From: Rivibacter sp049446155 | GTDB lineage: Bacteria; Pseudomonadota; Gammaproteobacteria; Burkholderiales; Burkholderiaceae_C | Reading direction: 5' to 3' | Length of the DNA: 64,000 bases | Assembly: GCF_049446155.1 (NCBI RefSeq) | Contig: NZ_JBMSEE010000001.1 | Coordinates: 620,001 to 684,000, forward strand | Part shown: one piece after another, positions 38,175-47,165 of the stretch | Position numbering within the stretch: the first letter of the stretch is position 1 | Layout of the letters: every line of letters starts with the position of its first letter | The notes under the pieces: model-generated | Database searches by the model: none | What the model saw: the letters and a program-made list of their open reading frames with translations, nothing else | What the model was told of the DNA's origin: nothing | Position numbers and translations under genes: made by a program

Positions 38175-39140
38175 CTAGGGCGCGGGCGCATGACTCGTCA
38201 AGAAGGCCCGGCGGTGCTCGCTCGTCGCGATCGGATAGCGCATCGCGTGGGCGTCCGATGCGGCGACGCCGCGCGAATGCAGGCGAAAGCCCTGCTCCAT
38301 CGTCGACAGCGAGACCGCGACCGCGGTGAAGCCGAGCGCGGCCGCGCGGTCGAGCGTGGCGCGCGTCGCGTCGGGCCAGCTCGCCGGTGGGCGCTCATTG
38401 CACAGCAGAACAAAGTAATGCAGCAATGCCGCCTCGGCGAGATCGCCGCGCGTGACCCGATCAATATGGGCGCGGGCGGCGGCCATGGCATGGCGCCGCA
38501 GGAGCTCGAAGCTGAAGAGCAGCAGGTGGACGTCATGGTCGCCATGGCGGGCCTCGAGTTCGCCGAGCGCCGCGCGCAGCGGTTCGTGGCCGGCCCTTGC
38601 GCTGCCGCCGACGAGCCGCTCGACCACGTCGCCATGCCCGTCGTCCTCGGGCATCCGCCCCACGTACTCGACTTGCATGTCGGTCAACGGCGTTTGCGCG
38701 GCATCCGACAAGGCCAGCAGCGCCGGCAAGCCGATGCGCAGCGCGTGGCCGCCGCGAGTGACCAGGCGCAGCGTGTCGAGCACATGCGAGCGCCGCTCGA
38801 GCTGCACGTCGACGAACAGACCCGGCAGCGCCGCGGCGAAACGCAGCTCCCGCATCTGCGAGCCCACGCCCACCTCGACGATGCCGGCCACTTCACCGCC
38901 GCCGGCGCGCAGGCCCAGCGAGGACTCGACCAGGCGCAGCCGCGACCTGCGCGCGACGAGGCAGACGTTGCAGGCCTCCAGCGCGCGGCGGATCTCGATG
39001 CCGACCTGGCGCAGCTCGGCCGGGCGAAACACGAAGGGATCGGCCGCATGGAGCTCGAGTGCCGGGCCGTCGGTGAAGCTGGGGGGCGGGCTCATCGGAC
39101 GGGTCGGCTCGCTGCGAGCGGCCGTAGCGGACGAACTCAT
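38175..39140 (-). CDS. Hypothetical protein upstream of the LysR gene
   Basis: A 321-residue protein that I do not recognise. It has no signal peptide or membrane helix. The first half is strand-rich, with many Arg/Leu/Val (LRLVESSLGLRAGGGEVAGI, then LFVDVQLERRSHVLDTL). The second half has helices (HLLLFSFELLRRHAMAAARA and DRVTRGDLAEAALLHYFVLL). Codon bias fits the neighbours, and the gene ends 10 bases before the LysR start, so cotranscription is likely. The start is uncertain: ATG 39140, 39095 or 39191, none with a good ribosome-binding site. The 39191 option would begin inside the regulatory box at 39190-39206 and is disfavoured. Confidence 0.6.
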   Translation of the reverse strand: MSSSATAARSEPTRPMSPPPSFTDGPALELHAADPFVFRPAELRQVGIEIRRALEACNVCLVARRSRLRLVESSLGLRAGGGEVAGIVEVGVGSQMRELRFAAALPGLFVDVQLERRSHVLDTLRLVTRGGHALRIGLPALLALSDAAQTPLTDMQVEYVGRMPEDDGHGDVVERLVGGSARAGHEPLRAALGELEARHGDHDVHLLLFSFELLRRHAMAAARAHIDRVTRGDLAEAALLHYFVLLCNERPPASWPDATRATLDRAAALGFTAVAVSLSTMEQGFRLHSRGVAASDAHAMRYPIATSEHRRAFLTSHAPAP

Positions 39141-39189
39141 GGGCGTGGGGCGCAGGTGAACGACACCGGCGCATGCTCCGCCAGAGGGC

Positions 39190-39206
39190 ATTAAAGACTG
39201 TTTAAC
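39190..39206 (+). promoter_or_regulatory. PmrA/QseB-type box upstream of the response-regulator gene
   Basis: ATTAAA-GACTG-TTTAAC has two TTAA half-sites 11 bases apart, 26 bases before the regulator ATG. The same layout, with a nearly equal sequence, recurs at 42130-42146. It resembles the YTTAAK-N5-YTTAAK boxes of PmrA/QseB-type regulators, so autoregulation is inferred. Confidence 0.6.
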
Positions 39207-39231
39207 GCCGCGTTCGAGATACTTCGGCCCG

Positions 39232-39893
<662 letters not shown>

Positions 39894-39897
<4 letters not shown>

Positions 39898-41291
39898 CGG
39901 CGCGCTTGGGTTCGCTGCGCGTTCGGCTGCTGCTCGGCCTGCTGGCCGCGGTGGGCGGCGTGTGGCTGCTGTGGATCGGCGTGCAGTGGCTGATGCTGCG
40001 GCACGAATCCTCCGGCTGGTGGGACCGCTGGCTGCGCAACGCCGGGCAGGAACTCCTGCGCTCGATGCCCGCGACGCTGCACGAGGACGTCGATCGCCTG
40101 CGCGAAGGCGGCGGCTACCGCCTGCCGCCCGGCATCGCCGCACAGCGCGACGCGGTGAGCTTCCAGATCTGGAGCACCGACGGCCGCCTGCTGCTGCGCT
40201 CGCCCGACGCCCCGCCCACGCCGCTGATTCCGATCGACGCCGCGAAGCCCGACGCCATCGACCTGGTGACGGTGAACGGCGACCTGTGGCGCGCCTATGC
40301 GGTCAGCGATGCCGGGTCGAAGATCGTCGTCCAGGTCGCCAAGTCGCGGGCGCAGATCGCCCATCAGCTGGCGCTGTGGGCCTTCAGCGGCATCGCGGTC
40401 GCGGCAGCGATGGTGCTGCTGCTGGGCGCCGTCGCGTGGGCGATCGTGCGATGGTCGCTGCGGCCGGTGAACGAGGTGCGTTCGGCCCTGGTGCGGCGAG
40501 ACAGCCTGGACATGCGGCCGGTGCCCACGCAGCAGGTGCCCGACGAGCTGCGCCCGCTGATCCGTGCCTTCAACCAGCTGCTGGCCCGGCTCGACACCGC
40601 GCTGCAGTCGGAACGGCGACTCATCGCCGATGCGGCCCACGAGCTGCGCACGCCGCTGGCGGTGCTGATGGCGCAGGCCGAGCTGGCGCGCTCGGCCGAG
40701 ACGCTCGAGCAGGCGCGCGACGCGATCACGCCGCTGATGCGCGGCATCGAGCGCAGCTCGCGCCTGACAGAGCAGCTGCTCGACATGGCGCGCGTCGACG
40801 CGTCCAGCGCCGAGGACGAGCGGCCCGAGGTCGCGCTGCACGAGCTGGTGGCCCATGTCGCGCAGGAGTTCGCCGAGCTGGCGCGGCGCGAGCGCAAGAC
40901 GCTGCAGGTCGAGGTCGAGGCCTGTGTCGTGCGCGGCGACGTGGACGCGATCGGCGTGCTGGTGCGCAACCTCGTCGACAACGCGCTGCGCCACGGCGGC
41001 ACCAGCGTGCGCGTCGCGATCTCCTGCCGCATGGCCGAGCGCGACGGCCAGGCGCGGCCGATGCTCGTGGTCGAGGACGACGGCATCGGCGTGCCGGCCG
41101 CCGAGCGCGAACGCATCTTCGACCGCTTCTACCGCGTGCCCGGCACGCCCGGCAGCGGCAGCGGCATCGGGCTGTCGCTGGTGGCGCGCGTCGCGCAGCT
41201 GCATCGGGCGCTGATCGACGTCGGCGCCGGCGTCGATGGCCGCGGCACGCGCGTCAAGGTCTGGTTCCCCCGGGCGGCTCAGAAGCTGTAG
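39894..41291 (+). CDS. Sensor histidine kinase (QseC/PmrB-like)
   Basis: A 465-residue inner-membrane kinase. Two membrane helices (about residues 8-30 and 160-182) flank a periplasmic sensor loop of about 130 residues. After a HAMP linker come the HisKA site His249 (DAAHELRTPLAVLMAQ), an N box (NLVDNALRHGG), and G boxes (VEDDGIGVP and GSGIGLSLV). The domain layout is that of QseC/PmrB kinases, which respond to catecholamines, iron or cationic peptides; the ligand is not evident here. The last 13 bases overlap the convergent mipA-like gene. Confidence 0.92.
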
Positions 41292-42082
41292 ACGACGAAG
41301 GCCGCGACCGAGTTCTGCGTCTCGTCCTCGACGATCGGGCTGTCCTTCGCGTCGCCCTGCAGCCGGCCGGCCGTCAGGCGCAGGCCGGCGCTCCACTGCG
41401 GCGTGAAGCGGTAGTTCGCCGTGGCCGAGAAGCGCACCGAGGTCAGGCCCGAGCCGGCCGAATGGACCGGCATGCCCGAACGCGCGCTTTGCAGCGGCGT
41501 GACGCCGTAGACCGTCTGCATGTACTCGCTGCTGCCGAAGGTCAAGGTCGGCCCGATGGTCAGCGACAGGCTGGGCGTCAGTGCGAAGCTCACGTCGGCC
41601 TCCAGCGCCCCGACCAGGCCGAGGTCCTTGTCGCCGATGTCCTGCGCCACCGCCGCGCGCAGCGCGTAGCGGTCGAACGTGTAGACGCCGTAGAGCGCGA
41701 CGCGCTGCGTGCCCTCCACATCGCCGAGGCCGGCCAGACGCGCGGCGTCGGACTCCTTGCGGATGTCGCGCAGCTCGGCCGTCACGGCCGCGCCGAGCGT
41801 GAGCCCGCCGTTGCGGTACAGCCGCGCGCCGATGCCGGCGGCTTCGGGCAGGCCGGGCACGTTGCCGAGGAAGAAGCGGCCGTAGTCGATGCGCAGCATC
41901 GGCACGGCCCGGGTTTCCTGGTCACCGCTGCCCGGGTACTCGGGCGAACTGAGCGCCGCGGCGCCGACGCTGATGTGCAAGCGATCGTCCTCGGCGGACT
42001 GCGCGCAGGCCGTGGCCTGGAACAACGATGCCGCGGCGGCCGCCAGCGAGACGACGGCGTAGTGCGCGAGTGAGCGGGACAT
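41279..42082 (-). CDS. MipA/OmpV-family outer-membrane protein
   Basis: A 267-residue beta-barrel with a signal peptide cut near ACAQS. The first mature strand LHISVGAAALSSPEYPGS, the motif AVPMLRIDYGRFFLGN and the terminal VAAFVVYSF (C-terminal Phe) are typical of the MipA/OmpV family, which includes scaffolds for murein synthesis and porin-like proteins upregulated by antimicrobial stress. The TTAA box at 42130-42146 lies 48 bases upstream of the start, so control by the adjacent two-component system is likely. The 3' ends of this gene and the kinase gene overlap by 13 bases. Confidence 0.9.
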   Translation of the reverse strand: MSRSLAHYAVVSLAAAAASLFQATACAQSAEDDRLHISVGAAALSSPEYPGSGDQETRAVPMLRIDYGRFFLGNVPGLPEAAGIGARLYRNGGLTLGAAVTAELRDIRKESDAARLAGLGDVEGTQRVALYGVYTFDRYALRAAVAQDIGDKDLGLVGALEADVSFALTPSLSLTIGPTLTFGSSEYMQTVYGVTPLQSARSGMPVHSAGSGLTSVRFSATANYRFTPQWSAGLRLTAGRLQGDAKDSPIVEDETQNSVAAFVVYSF

Positions 42083-42129
42083 GGAACCTCCGTGGGGTTG
42101 CGAACGAGCGGCGATCGTCGCAAGGCGCG

Positions 42130-42146
42130 TTTAAGACGGCTTTAAC
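42130..42146. promoter_or_regulatory. PmrA/QseB-type box between mipA and the 5'-nucleotidase gene
   Basis: TTTAAG-ACGGC-TTTAAC, with TTAA half-sites 11 bases apart. It matches the box at 39190-39206 in spacing and in the shared ...TTAA.GAC.G..TTTAACG core. It lies 48 bases from the mipA start and 122 bases from the nucleotidase start, so it could serve either or both divergent genes. Confidence 0.6.
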
Positions 42147-42267
42147 GCGTGGCGTTCGTGCGTGCGCGATCGGCGTGCGTCACTGCGTGCGTCACCAACG
42201 GGTCATCGAATTGACTTGCGGCGCGGGCATGGTGCGCGCCGTTGGATTCCATCTTCCAGGAGGCTCA

Positions 42268-44193
42268 ATGTCCCGTCGCATCGCCATCGCGCTGGCCGCT
42301 TCACTCGTGCTCGGCAGCGCTGCGTCCCAGGCCCAGGTACCGGCACCGGCCGATGCGCACGGGCGCCCGAACCAGGGCCCCATCCGCGTCAAGATCGTCG
42401 GCTTCAACGACTACCACGGCAACCTGCAAAGCCCCGGCACGTTCGGGCAGAACACCTCGGTTCCCTTTGCGCAGCGCCCGCCGGTCGGTGGCGCCGACGC
42501 GCTGGCGGCCTACGTCGCGCGGCTGAAGGCGCAGAACAAGCACAACGTCGTCGTCGGCGCGGGCGACTTCATCGGCGCCTCGCCGCTGATCTCGGCGCTG
42601 TTCTTCGACGAGCCGGCGGTCGAGACGCTCAACCGCATCGGCCTCGAGTTCAACGCCGTCGGCAATCACGAGTTCGACAAGGGCGCAGCCGAGCTGCTGC
42701 GCCTGCAAAACGGCGGCTGCAAGCTCACCAACGGCGCGCAGGACCCGAACAGCTGCCTGGGCGCCCAGGTCGGCACGCCGGCGCCTTTCGAGGGCGCGCG
42801 CTTCCAGTGGCTGTCGGCCAACGTGGTCTCCACCGCGACCGGCCGCCCGCTGCTGCCGGCCTACGGCGTCAAGGCCTTCAACGGCGTGCGCATCGCCTTC
42901 ATCGGCATGACGCTCAAGGGCACGCCCGGCATCGTCACGCCGGCCGGCGTGGCGGGCCTGGAGTTCCGCGACGAGGCCGACACGGTCAACGCGCTGATCC
43001 CGCGCCTGCGCCGCCAGGGCATCGAGGCCATCGTCGTGCTGGTGCACCAGGGCGGCTTCCAGTCGGCGGGCTTCTCCGACATCAACGGCTGCGACGGCAA
43101 CCTCGCGGGCTCCGATCTCGCGAACATCGTCTCGCGCCTGGACAACGCGGTCGACCTCGTGATCAGCGGCCACACCCACGCGGCCTACAACTGCTCGGCC
43201 AACACGGTCGACGTGCGTTCGGTCAACGGCGCGGTCACCTCGACGCCGCGCCCCACCGGACTGCCCAACGCGGCCGGGCGCCTGGTGCCGGTCACCAGCG
43301 CGAGCGCCTTCGGCCGCGTGCTGACCGACATCGACGTCACGCTCGATGCGCGCACGCGCGACATCGTCTCGGTGAGCCCGACCAATCGCCTGGTCGACCG
43401 CAACGACCCCGAGATCGTCGCCGCGATCGCCGCCCAGCCCGCGGTACGCGACCTCGTGACGGCCTACAACGGCCTGGTCTCGCCGATCGCCAACCAGGTG
43501 ATCGGCTCGATCACCGCGCCGCTGCCCAACAGCGCCGACGCCGCCGGCAACATGCCCGCCGGCGAGCTGATCGCCGACTCGCAGCTGCAGGCCACCGCGC
43601 CCGCCGGCTTCGGCAACGCGCAGATCGCCTTCATGAACCCGGGCGGCGTGCGCAACCCCGGCTTCACGTACCCGAGCAGCACGGCCGGCGAAGGCGACGG
43701 CAACGTGACCTACGGCGAGGCCTTCACGGTGCAGCCCTTCGGCAATTCGCTGGTCACGCTGACGATCACGGCGCAGAACCTGAAGAACGTGCTCGAGCAG
43801 CAGTTCGCCGGCTGCCGCGGCCAGGCCAACACGCGCATGCTGATTCCCTCGGCCGGCTTCAAGTACACCTGGGACTCGACCAAGGCCTGCGACGCGCGCA
43901 TCACCGACGTGCGCCTGGTCAACGCCAACGGCGCGGTGGTCGACCAGATCGTCGACTCGCTCGGCAACGTGGTGCAGCCGGCCAAGACCTACCGCGTGAC
44001 GGTCAACAACTTCATCGCCAGCGGCGGCGACGGCTTCACGACCTTTGCCACCGCCACCAGCGACGCGCTCGGCGGCGCGCAGGACATCGACGCGCTGACC
44101 GCCTACCTGGCGAATTTCAAGCTGCCCGCGAAGCCGGCCTACAACCCGGCCGCGCCCGAGCTGGGCAAGCCGCGCATCACGCGCCTGCCGTGA
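42268..44193 (+). CDS. Periplasmic bifunctional metallophosphatase/5'-nucleotidase (UshA-like)
   Basis: A 641-residue secreted enzyme with a signal peptide (cut near SQAQ). The N-terminal metallophosphatase has GFNDYHGNLQS, VGAGDFIGASPL, GNHEFDKG and SGHTHAAYN as di-metal ligands. The C-terminal nucleotide-binding domain has NPGGVRNPGF, VQPFGNSLVTLTI and SGGDGFTTF. It dephosphorylates external nucleotides to release nucleosides and phosphate. AGGAGG lies just before ATG 42268. Its stop overlaps the GTG start of the next gene, and the PmrA-like box lies upstream. Confidence 0.93.
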   Translation: MSRRIAIALAASLVLGSAASQAQVPAPADAHGRPNQGPIRVKIVGFNDYHGNLQSPGTFGQNTSVPFAQRPPVGGADALAAYVARLKAQNKHNVVVGAGDFIGASPLISALFFDEPAVETLNRIGLEFNAVGNHEFDKGAAELLRLQNGGCKLTNGAQDPNSCLGAQVGTPAPFEGARFQWLSANVVSTATGRPLLPAYGVKAFNGVRIAFIGMTLKGTPGIVTPAGVAGLEFRDEADTVNALIPRLRRQGIEAIVVLVHQGGFQSAGFSDINGCDGNLAGSDLANIVSRLDNAVDLVISGHTHAAYNCSANTVDVRSVNGAVTSTPRPTGLPNAAGRLVPVTSASAFGRVLTDIDVTLDARTRDIVSVSPTNRLVDRNDPEIVAAIAAQPAVRDLVTAYNGLVSPIANQVIGSITAPLPNSADAAGNMPAGELIADSQLQATAPAGFGNAQIAFMNPGGVRNPGFTYPSSTAGEGDGNVTYGEAFTVQPFGNSLVTLTITAQNLKNVLEQQFAGCRGQANTRMLIPSAGFKYTWDSTKACDARITDVRLVNANGAVVDQIVDSLGNVVQPAKTYRVTVNNFIASGGDGFTTFATATSDALGGAQDIDALTAYLANFKLPAKPAYNPAAPELGKPRITRLP

Positions 44194-45278
44194 TCGCGGC
44201 ATCGCTGCGCGCCGCGGCGCTGGCGCTCGCGAGCACCGCCGCGCTCGCCGCACTGCCGGCCGACGTGACATCGCTGGTCGAGCAAGCCGAGGCCGCGCTC
44301 GCGCGCGGCGACGCGGCCGCGGCAACGCAGCGCTTCGAGGCGGCGGCCGAGCGCGCGCACGAAGCCGGCATCGAGACCGGCATCGTGCGCGCCGCGATGC
44401 AGTCCGGCCGCTACCGCGAAGCCCTCGCCTTTGCCGCGCACACCGCCGGCGTGCATGCCGACGAGGCCGAAGGTGTCGCCCTGTACGCGTGGCTCCTGTC
44501 GGTGGGAGGCCAGCAGGCCGCGGCCGTTCGCACGCTCGAAGCGGCCCGCGGTCGTGTCGACGATGCGGCGCTGCTCGACGCGGTGAGCACCGCGCTGGCA
44601 ACACCGAGCGCCGCGCCGGCCGCGAGAACGCAAGCATCGCCGCCGCTGTTCGCGCCTTACGCCGTCGGCGCGCAACCGCCGGCGCCCGCGACGGTGATCG
44701 CCACCGGCCTGCTGATCGACGGCGGCCGCCGTGCTCTCGCGCCGGCGCAGCTGCTCGCGAAGGACCGGCCGCTGTGGCTTCGCAACGGGCTGGGCCAGAC
44801 CGTGCAGGCACACGTCGAAGCGATCGATGCGGCAACCGGCATCGCGCTCCTCCAACTGGCTTCGCCGCTGCCGTCGCCCGCAGCAGCTTGGGCCGCGTCG
44901 GATGCCTTCCCCGGCTCGCCGGCCGGCGTGCTGCAGTTTGCTGCGGGCCCTGACACGCCCGCGTGGCCACGCCTGAGCCAGGGCTTTCTCGGTCAGCCGA
45001 TCGGCGAGGGTGCGCGGCGCCGGCTGGGCATCGACGTGCCGCCCACCGCGCCCGGCGGTCCGGTGACGGACATGCGCGGCCATCTGGTCGGCATCGCCTC
45101 GACCGCGGCCGACGGCGCGCCGACGCTCGTCACCGTGTCGAGGCTGCGCGCCGCCGGGTTCATCGGCGATGCCGCACCGACAGCGGCACCGCCCCAGCGC
45201 CTGGCACCGGACGAGCTCTACGAGCGCGGGCTGCGGCTCGCGCTGCAGGTGATCGCGTCCCCGCGCACGCAGCCCTGA
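44190..45278 (+). CDS. Secreted helical-repeat protein with degenerate trypsin-like domain
   Basis: A 362-residue protein starting at GTG 44190, which overlaps the nucleotidase stop (GTGA). A signal peptide (to about ALAAL) leads to TPR-like helices (about 30-125: LVEQAEAALARGDAAAATQRF). The second half resembles an HtrA-type serine protease: VIATGLLIDGG near 169, an IDAATGIALLQL strand near 212 and an APGGPVTDMRGHLVGIAS strand near 285. The expected His (HVV) and Ser (GNSGGP) sites are not present, so it is probably a non-catalytic binding domain. The link with the nucleotidase by overlap suggests joint export or function. Function unknown. Confidence 0.65.
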   Translation: MIAASLRAAALALASTAALAALPADVTSLVEQAEAALARGDAAAATQRFEAAAERAHEAGIETGIVRAAMQSGRYREALAFAAHTAGVHADEAEGVALYAWLLSVGGQQAAAVRTLEAARGRVDDAALLDAVSTALATPSAAPAARTQASPPLFAPYAVGAQPPAPATVIATGLLIDGGRRALAPAQLLAKDRPLWLRNGLGQTVQAHVEAIDAATGIALLQLASPLPSPAAAWAASDAFPGSPAGVLQFAAGPDTPAWPRLSQGFLGQPIGEGARRRLGIDVPPTAPGGPVTDMRGHLVGIASTAADGAPTLVTVSRLRAAGFIGDAAPTAAPPQRLAPDELYERGLRLALQVIASPRTQP

Positions 45279-45305
45279 GTCAAGCCGACCGGCCGCCGCG
45301 CGGCG

Positions 45306-46070
45306 CTACTTCGCGCTCGCGTAGGCCTTGCTGAGCTCCGGCAGCAGCTTGGCCGCGTCGAGCACGTGGTTCAGCGCGCGCAGCCGCCAGCCGTCGACCT
45401 CGGCGCGGTCCGCAAAGTCGGCGCGCAGGATCTGGCGCCGGTAGGCGGCGAGCACCTCGCGCACCGCCTCGGGCGGCGTGCTCGAGAGGTTCACGATCAG
45501 CAGCGGCTGCCCGGCCGCGAGCTTGCCGTCGATCGGACGCGCGGCGGTCACGAGCAGCGGCCCTTCGGGCGACTGCGAGCCGCACACCTTCATGACCTGC
45601 GCGCCGCGGCTGGGGTGGCACACGCTGGCGAGGATCATCGTCGCCTGGCCGTGGTCGTAGGACTGCTGCATCAGCGCGGCGGCCGCGGCCTGCGGTTGCT
45701 GGCGCGCGGCGACCAGCAGCCGCGCGGCGTCCGATGTGTTCTTCACCGGGATCGCAACGAGGTTGAGGTTCTCGCGCGCGAACGCGGTCTCGCCGGCGCT
45801 GTCGGTGGTCGAGAACAGCTCGCCGAGCACGCGCAGCGTGTTGCGGTTGGCCGAACGCGTGAGCAGCACGCTGTAGAGCCCGTAGCCGGCAGGCGCCGGC
45901 GTCGCGCGGTCGAGCGGCAGCCAGGCGCTGTCGCGCACCTCGGGCGTGGTCGTGCCGGGCCAGCCCTTGGTCGGCGAGTCGACGGGCGCCTGCTGGGGCG
46001 GCGGGCTCGGCGTCGTGCAGGCCTGCAGCAGCCATGCGCAGGCGCCCAGCAGCGCAAGGCCCAGCTTCAT
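45306..46070 (-). CDS. Lipoprotein of unknown function
   Basis: A 254-residue protein whose signal peptide ends in a lipobox (LLQACTT), so it is lipid-anchored. After a Pro/Gln-rich linker there is a globular part of about 215 residues (DSAWLPLDRATPAPAGYGLY, SVLLTRSANRNTLRVLGELF, YDHGQATMILASVC) that I cannot place in a family. Two cysteines (SVCHPS and KVCGS) may form a disulfide. ATG 46070 overlaps the stop of the small membrane protein gene by four bases (46067-46070), so the two are translationally coupled. It is convergent with the trypsin-like gene. Confidence 0.7.
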   Translation of the reverse strand: MKLGLALLGACAWLLQACTTPSPPPQQAPVDSPTKGWPGTTTPEVRDSAWLPLDRATPAPAGYGLYSVLLTRSANRNTLRVLGELFSTTDSAGETAFARENLNLVAIPVKNTSDAARLLVAARQQPQAAAAALMQQSYDHGQATMILASVCHPSRGAQVMKVCGSQSPEGPLLVTAARPIDGKLAAGQPLLIVNLSSTPPEAVREVLAAYRRQILRADFADRAEVDGWRLRALNHVLDAAKLLPELSKAYASAK

Positions 46071-46279
46071 TGCGAAGCCTTGACGTCGCCCGGCGCCGGC
46101 GGCTTGCGGCGCAGCGCCCACAGCCGCGCGAGCAGCAGCCGCAGCACGATGGCGACGAAGACGAACAGCGCGGCCAGCTCGCTGCTCATGTCCACCAGCG
46201 GATAGAGCCAGCGAAACGCCAGTCCGAGCGCCAGCGCGAGCACGAGCACGCCGACGACGGACAGGGTCAGGTCCTTCAT
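46067..46279 (-). CDS. Small two-helix membrane protein
   Basis: A 70-residue protein with two hydrophobic segments (LSVVGVLVLALALGLAFRWLY and LAALFVFVAIVLRLLLARLW; residues about 5-25 and 35-55) and a short basic C-terminal tail. GGAGG lies seven bases before ATG 46279, which supports translation. It is the first gene of a coupled pair with the lipoprotein. No family is recognised. It may hold the lipoprotein or an unlinked partner at the inner membrane. Confidence 0.65.
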   Translation of the reverse strand: MKDLTLSVVGVLVLALALGLAFRWLYPLVDMSSELAALFVFVAIVLRLLLARLWALRRKPPAPGDVKASQ

Positions 46280-46454
46280 CGCCGCACCTCCGGGGCCTAG
46301 GGTGCGACCGGCCCGGGATGGGCCGGCACGGCCTCAATGTAGCCCTCGCCCAGGCTCGCCGCCATCCCCCGGGGAGCGTAGCGGCGCGGCTTTTCAGCCC
46401 GCTTGGCATGACCTAACTTGACAGGGCAGAAAGAGCCACAAGCGGGGGAAGACG

Positions 46455-47165
46455 ATGAACAGATCCGCGATCGCGGGCGCGGCGCTGGCTGCGTGCGCCC
46501 TGTGCGGCCCCGGCCAGGCCCGGGCGCAGGAGGCCGGGCTGAGCATCTCGGTCGGAGTGCGAGCCTGGTACACCGACTGGTCGACCTTCAGCTACTTCGC
46601 GCCGGACGGCGTGAACAACCTGGCGCTGACGCAGGTCTCGGCGAACGAGAAGTTCGCGTGGCTGCCGCTGATCAGCGTGCGCTACGGCGACTTCTTCGCA
46701 TCGTTCAGCGGCATGCCATCGACCGACTTCCACTTCGTCGAGGGCGGCACCGGCACCCGCAAGGAGTACGACCTCAACATCGGCTACGCCGTGCTCCCCG
46801 GCCTGGCGTTGACGCTGGGCTACAAGAAGGTCTCGCAAGGCGATGGCGACGCGGTCTACCGGCCCGCGGGGCCGGTGATCGGCGTCAACTTGAACGCGCC
46901 GATGTCCGGGCCCTGGTCGCTGTACGGCGCCGTGGGGCTGGGCTGGCTCAAGACGCCCGGCGGCGACGACATCCAGTTCGACGCCGACTACCGGCTCGCC
47001 GAGCTGGGCCTGGCCTACACCATCGACGGCGGCGCATGGATCAAGAGCTGGACCTTCACCGGCGGCTACCGCATCCAGGTCCTGACCTCGAAGGACGCGT
47101 TCAACGCGCAGGACGGCCGCGACACGACGCAGGGCTTCACGCTCGGCGCGATCGCATCGTTCTGA
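46455..47165 (+). CDS. Outer-membrane beta-barrel protein
   Basis: A 236-residue exported protein with a signal peptide (cut near ARAQEA) and alternating strands rich in Tyr/Gly. Examples are LSISVGVRAWYTDWSTFSYF, EYDLNIGYAVLPGLALTLGY, WSLYGAVGLGWL and KSWTFTGGYRIQV. It ends in Phe (GAIASF), as barrel proteins do. It looks like an OmpW/OmpA-size 8-10-stranded barrel without a periplasmic domain. The stop codon abuts that of the caspase-like gene, TGATCA at 47163-47168. Substrate and role are unknown. Confidence 0.75.
   Translation: MNRSAIAGAALAACALCGPGQARAQEAGLSISVGVRAWYTDWSTFSYFAPDGVNNLALTQVSANEKFAWLPLISVRYGDFFASFSGMPSTDFHFVEGGTGTRKEYDLNIGYAVLPGLALTLGYKKVSQGDGDAVYRPAGPVIGVNLNAPMSGPWSLYGAVGLGWLKTPGGDDIQFDADYRLAELGLAYTIDGGAWIKSWTFTGGYRIQVLTSKDAFNAQDGRDTTQGFTLGAIASF

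Noticed and set aside
46418..46423. A perfect TTGACA upstream of the barrel-protein gene.
   Set aside because: No -10-like hexamer lies 16-18 bases downstream; the region there is GC-rich up to the start codon.
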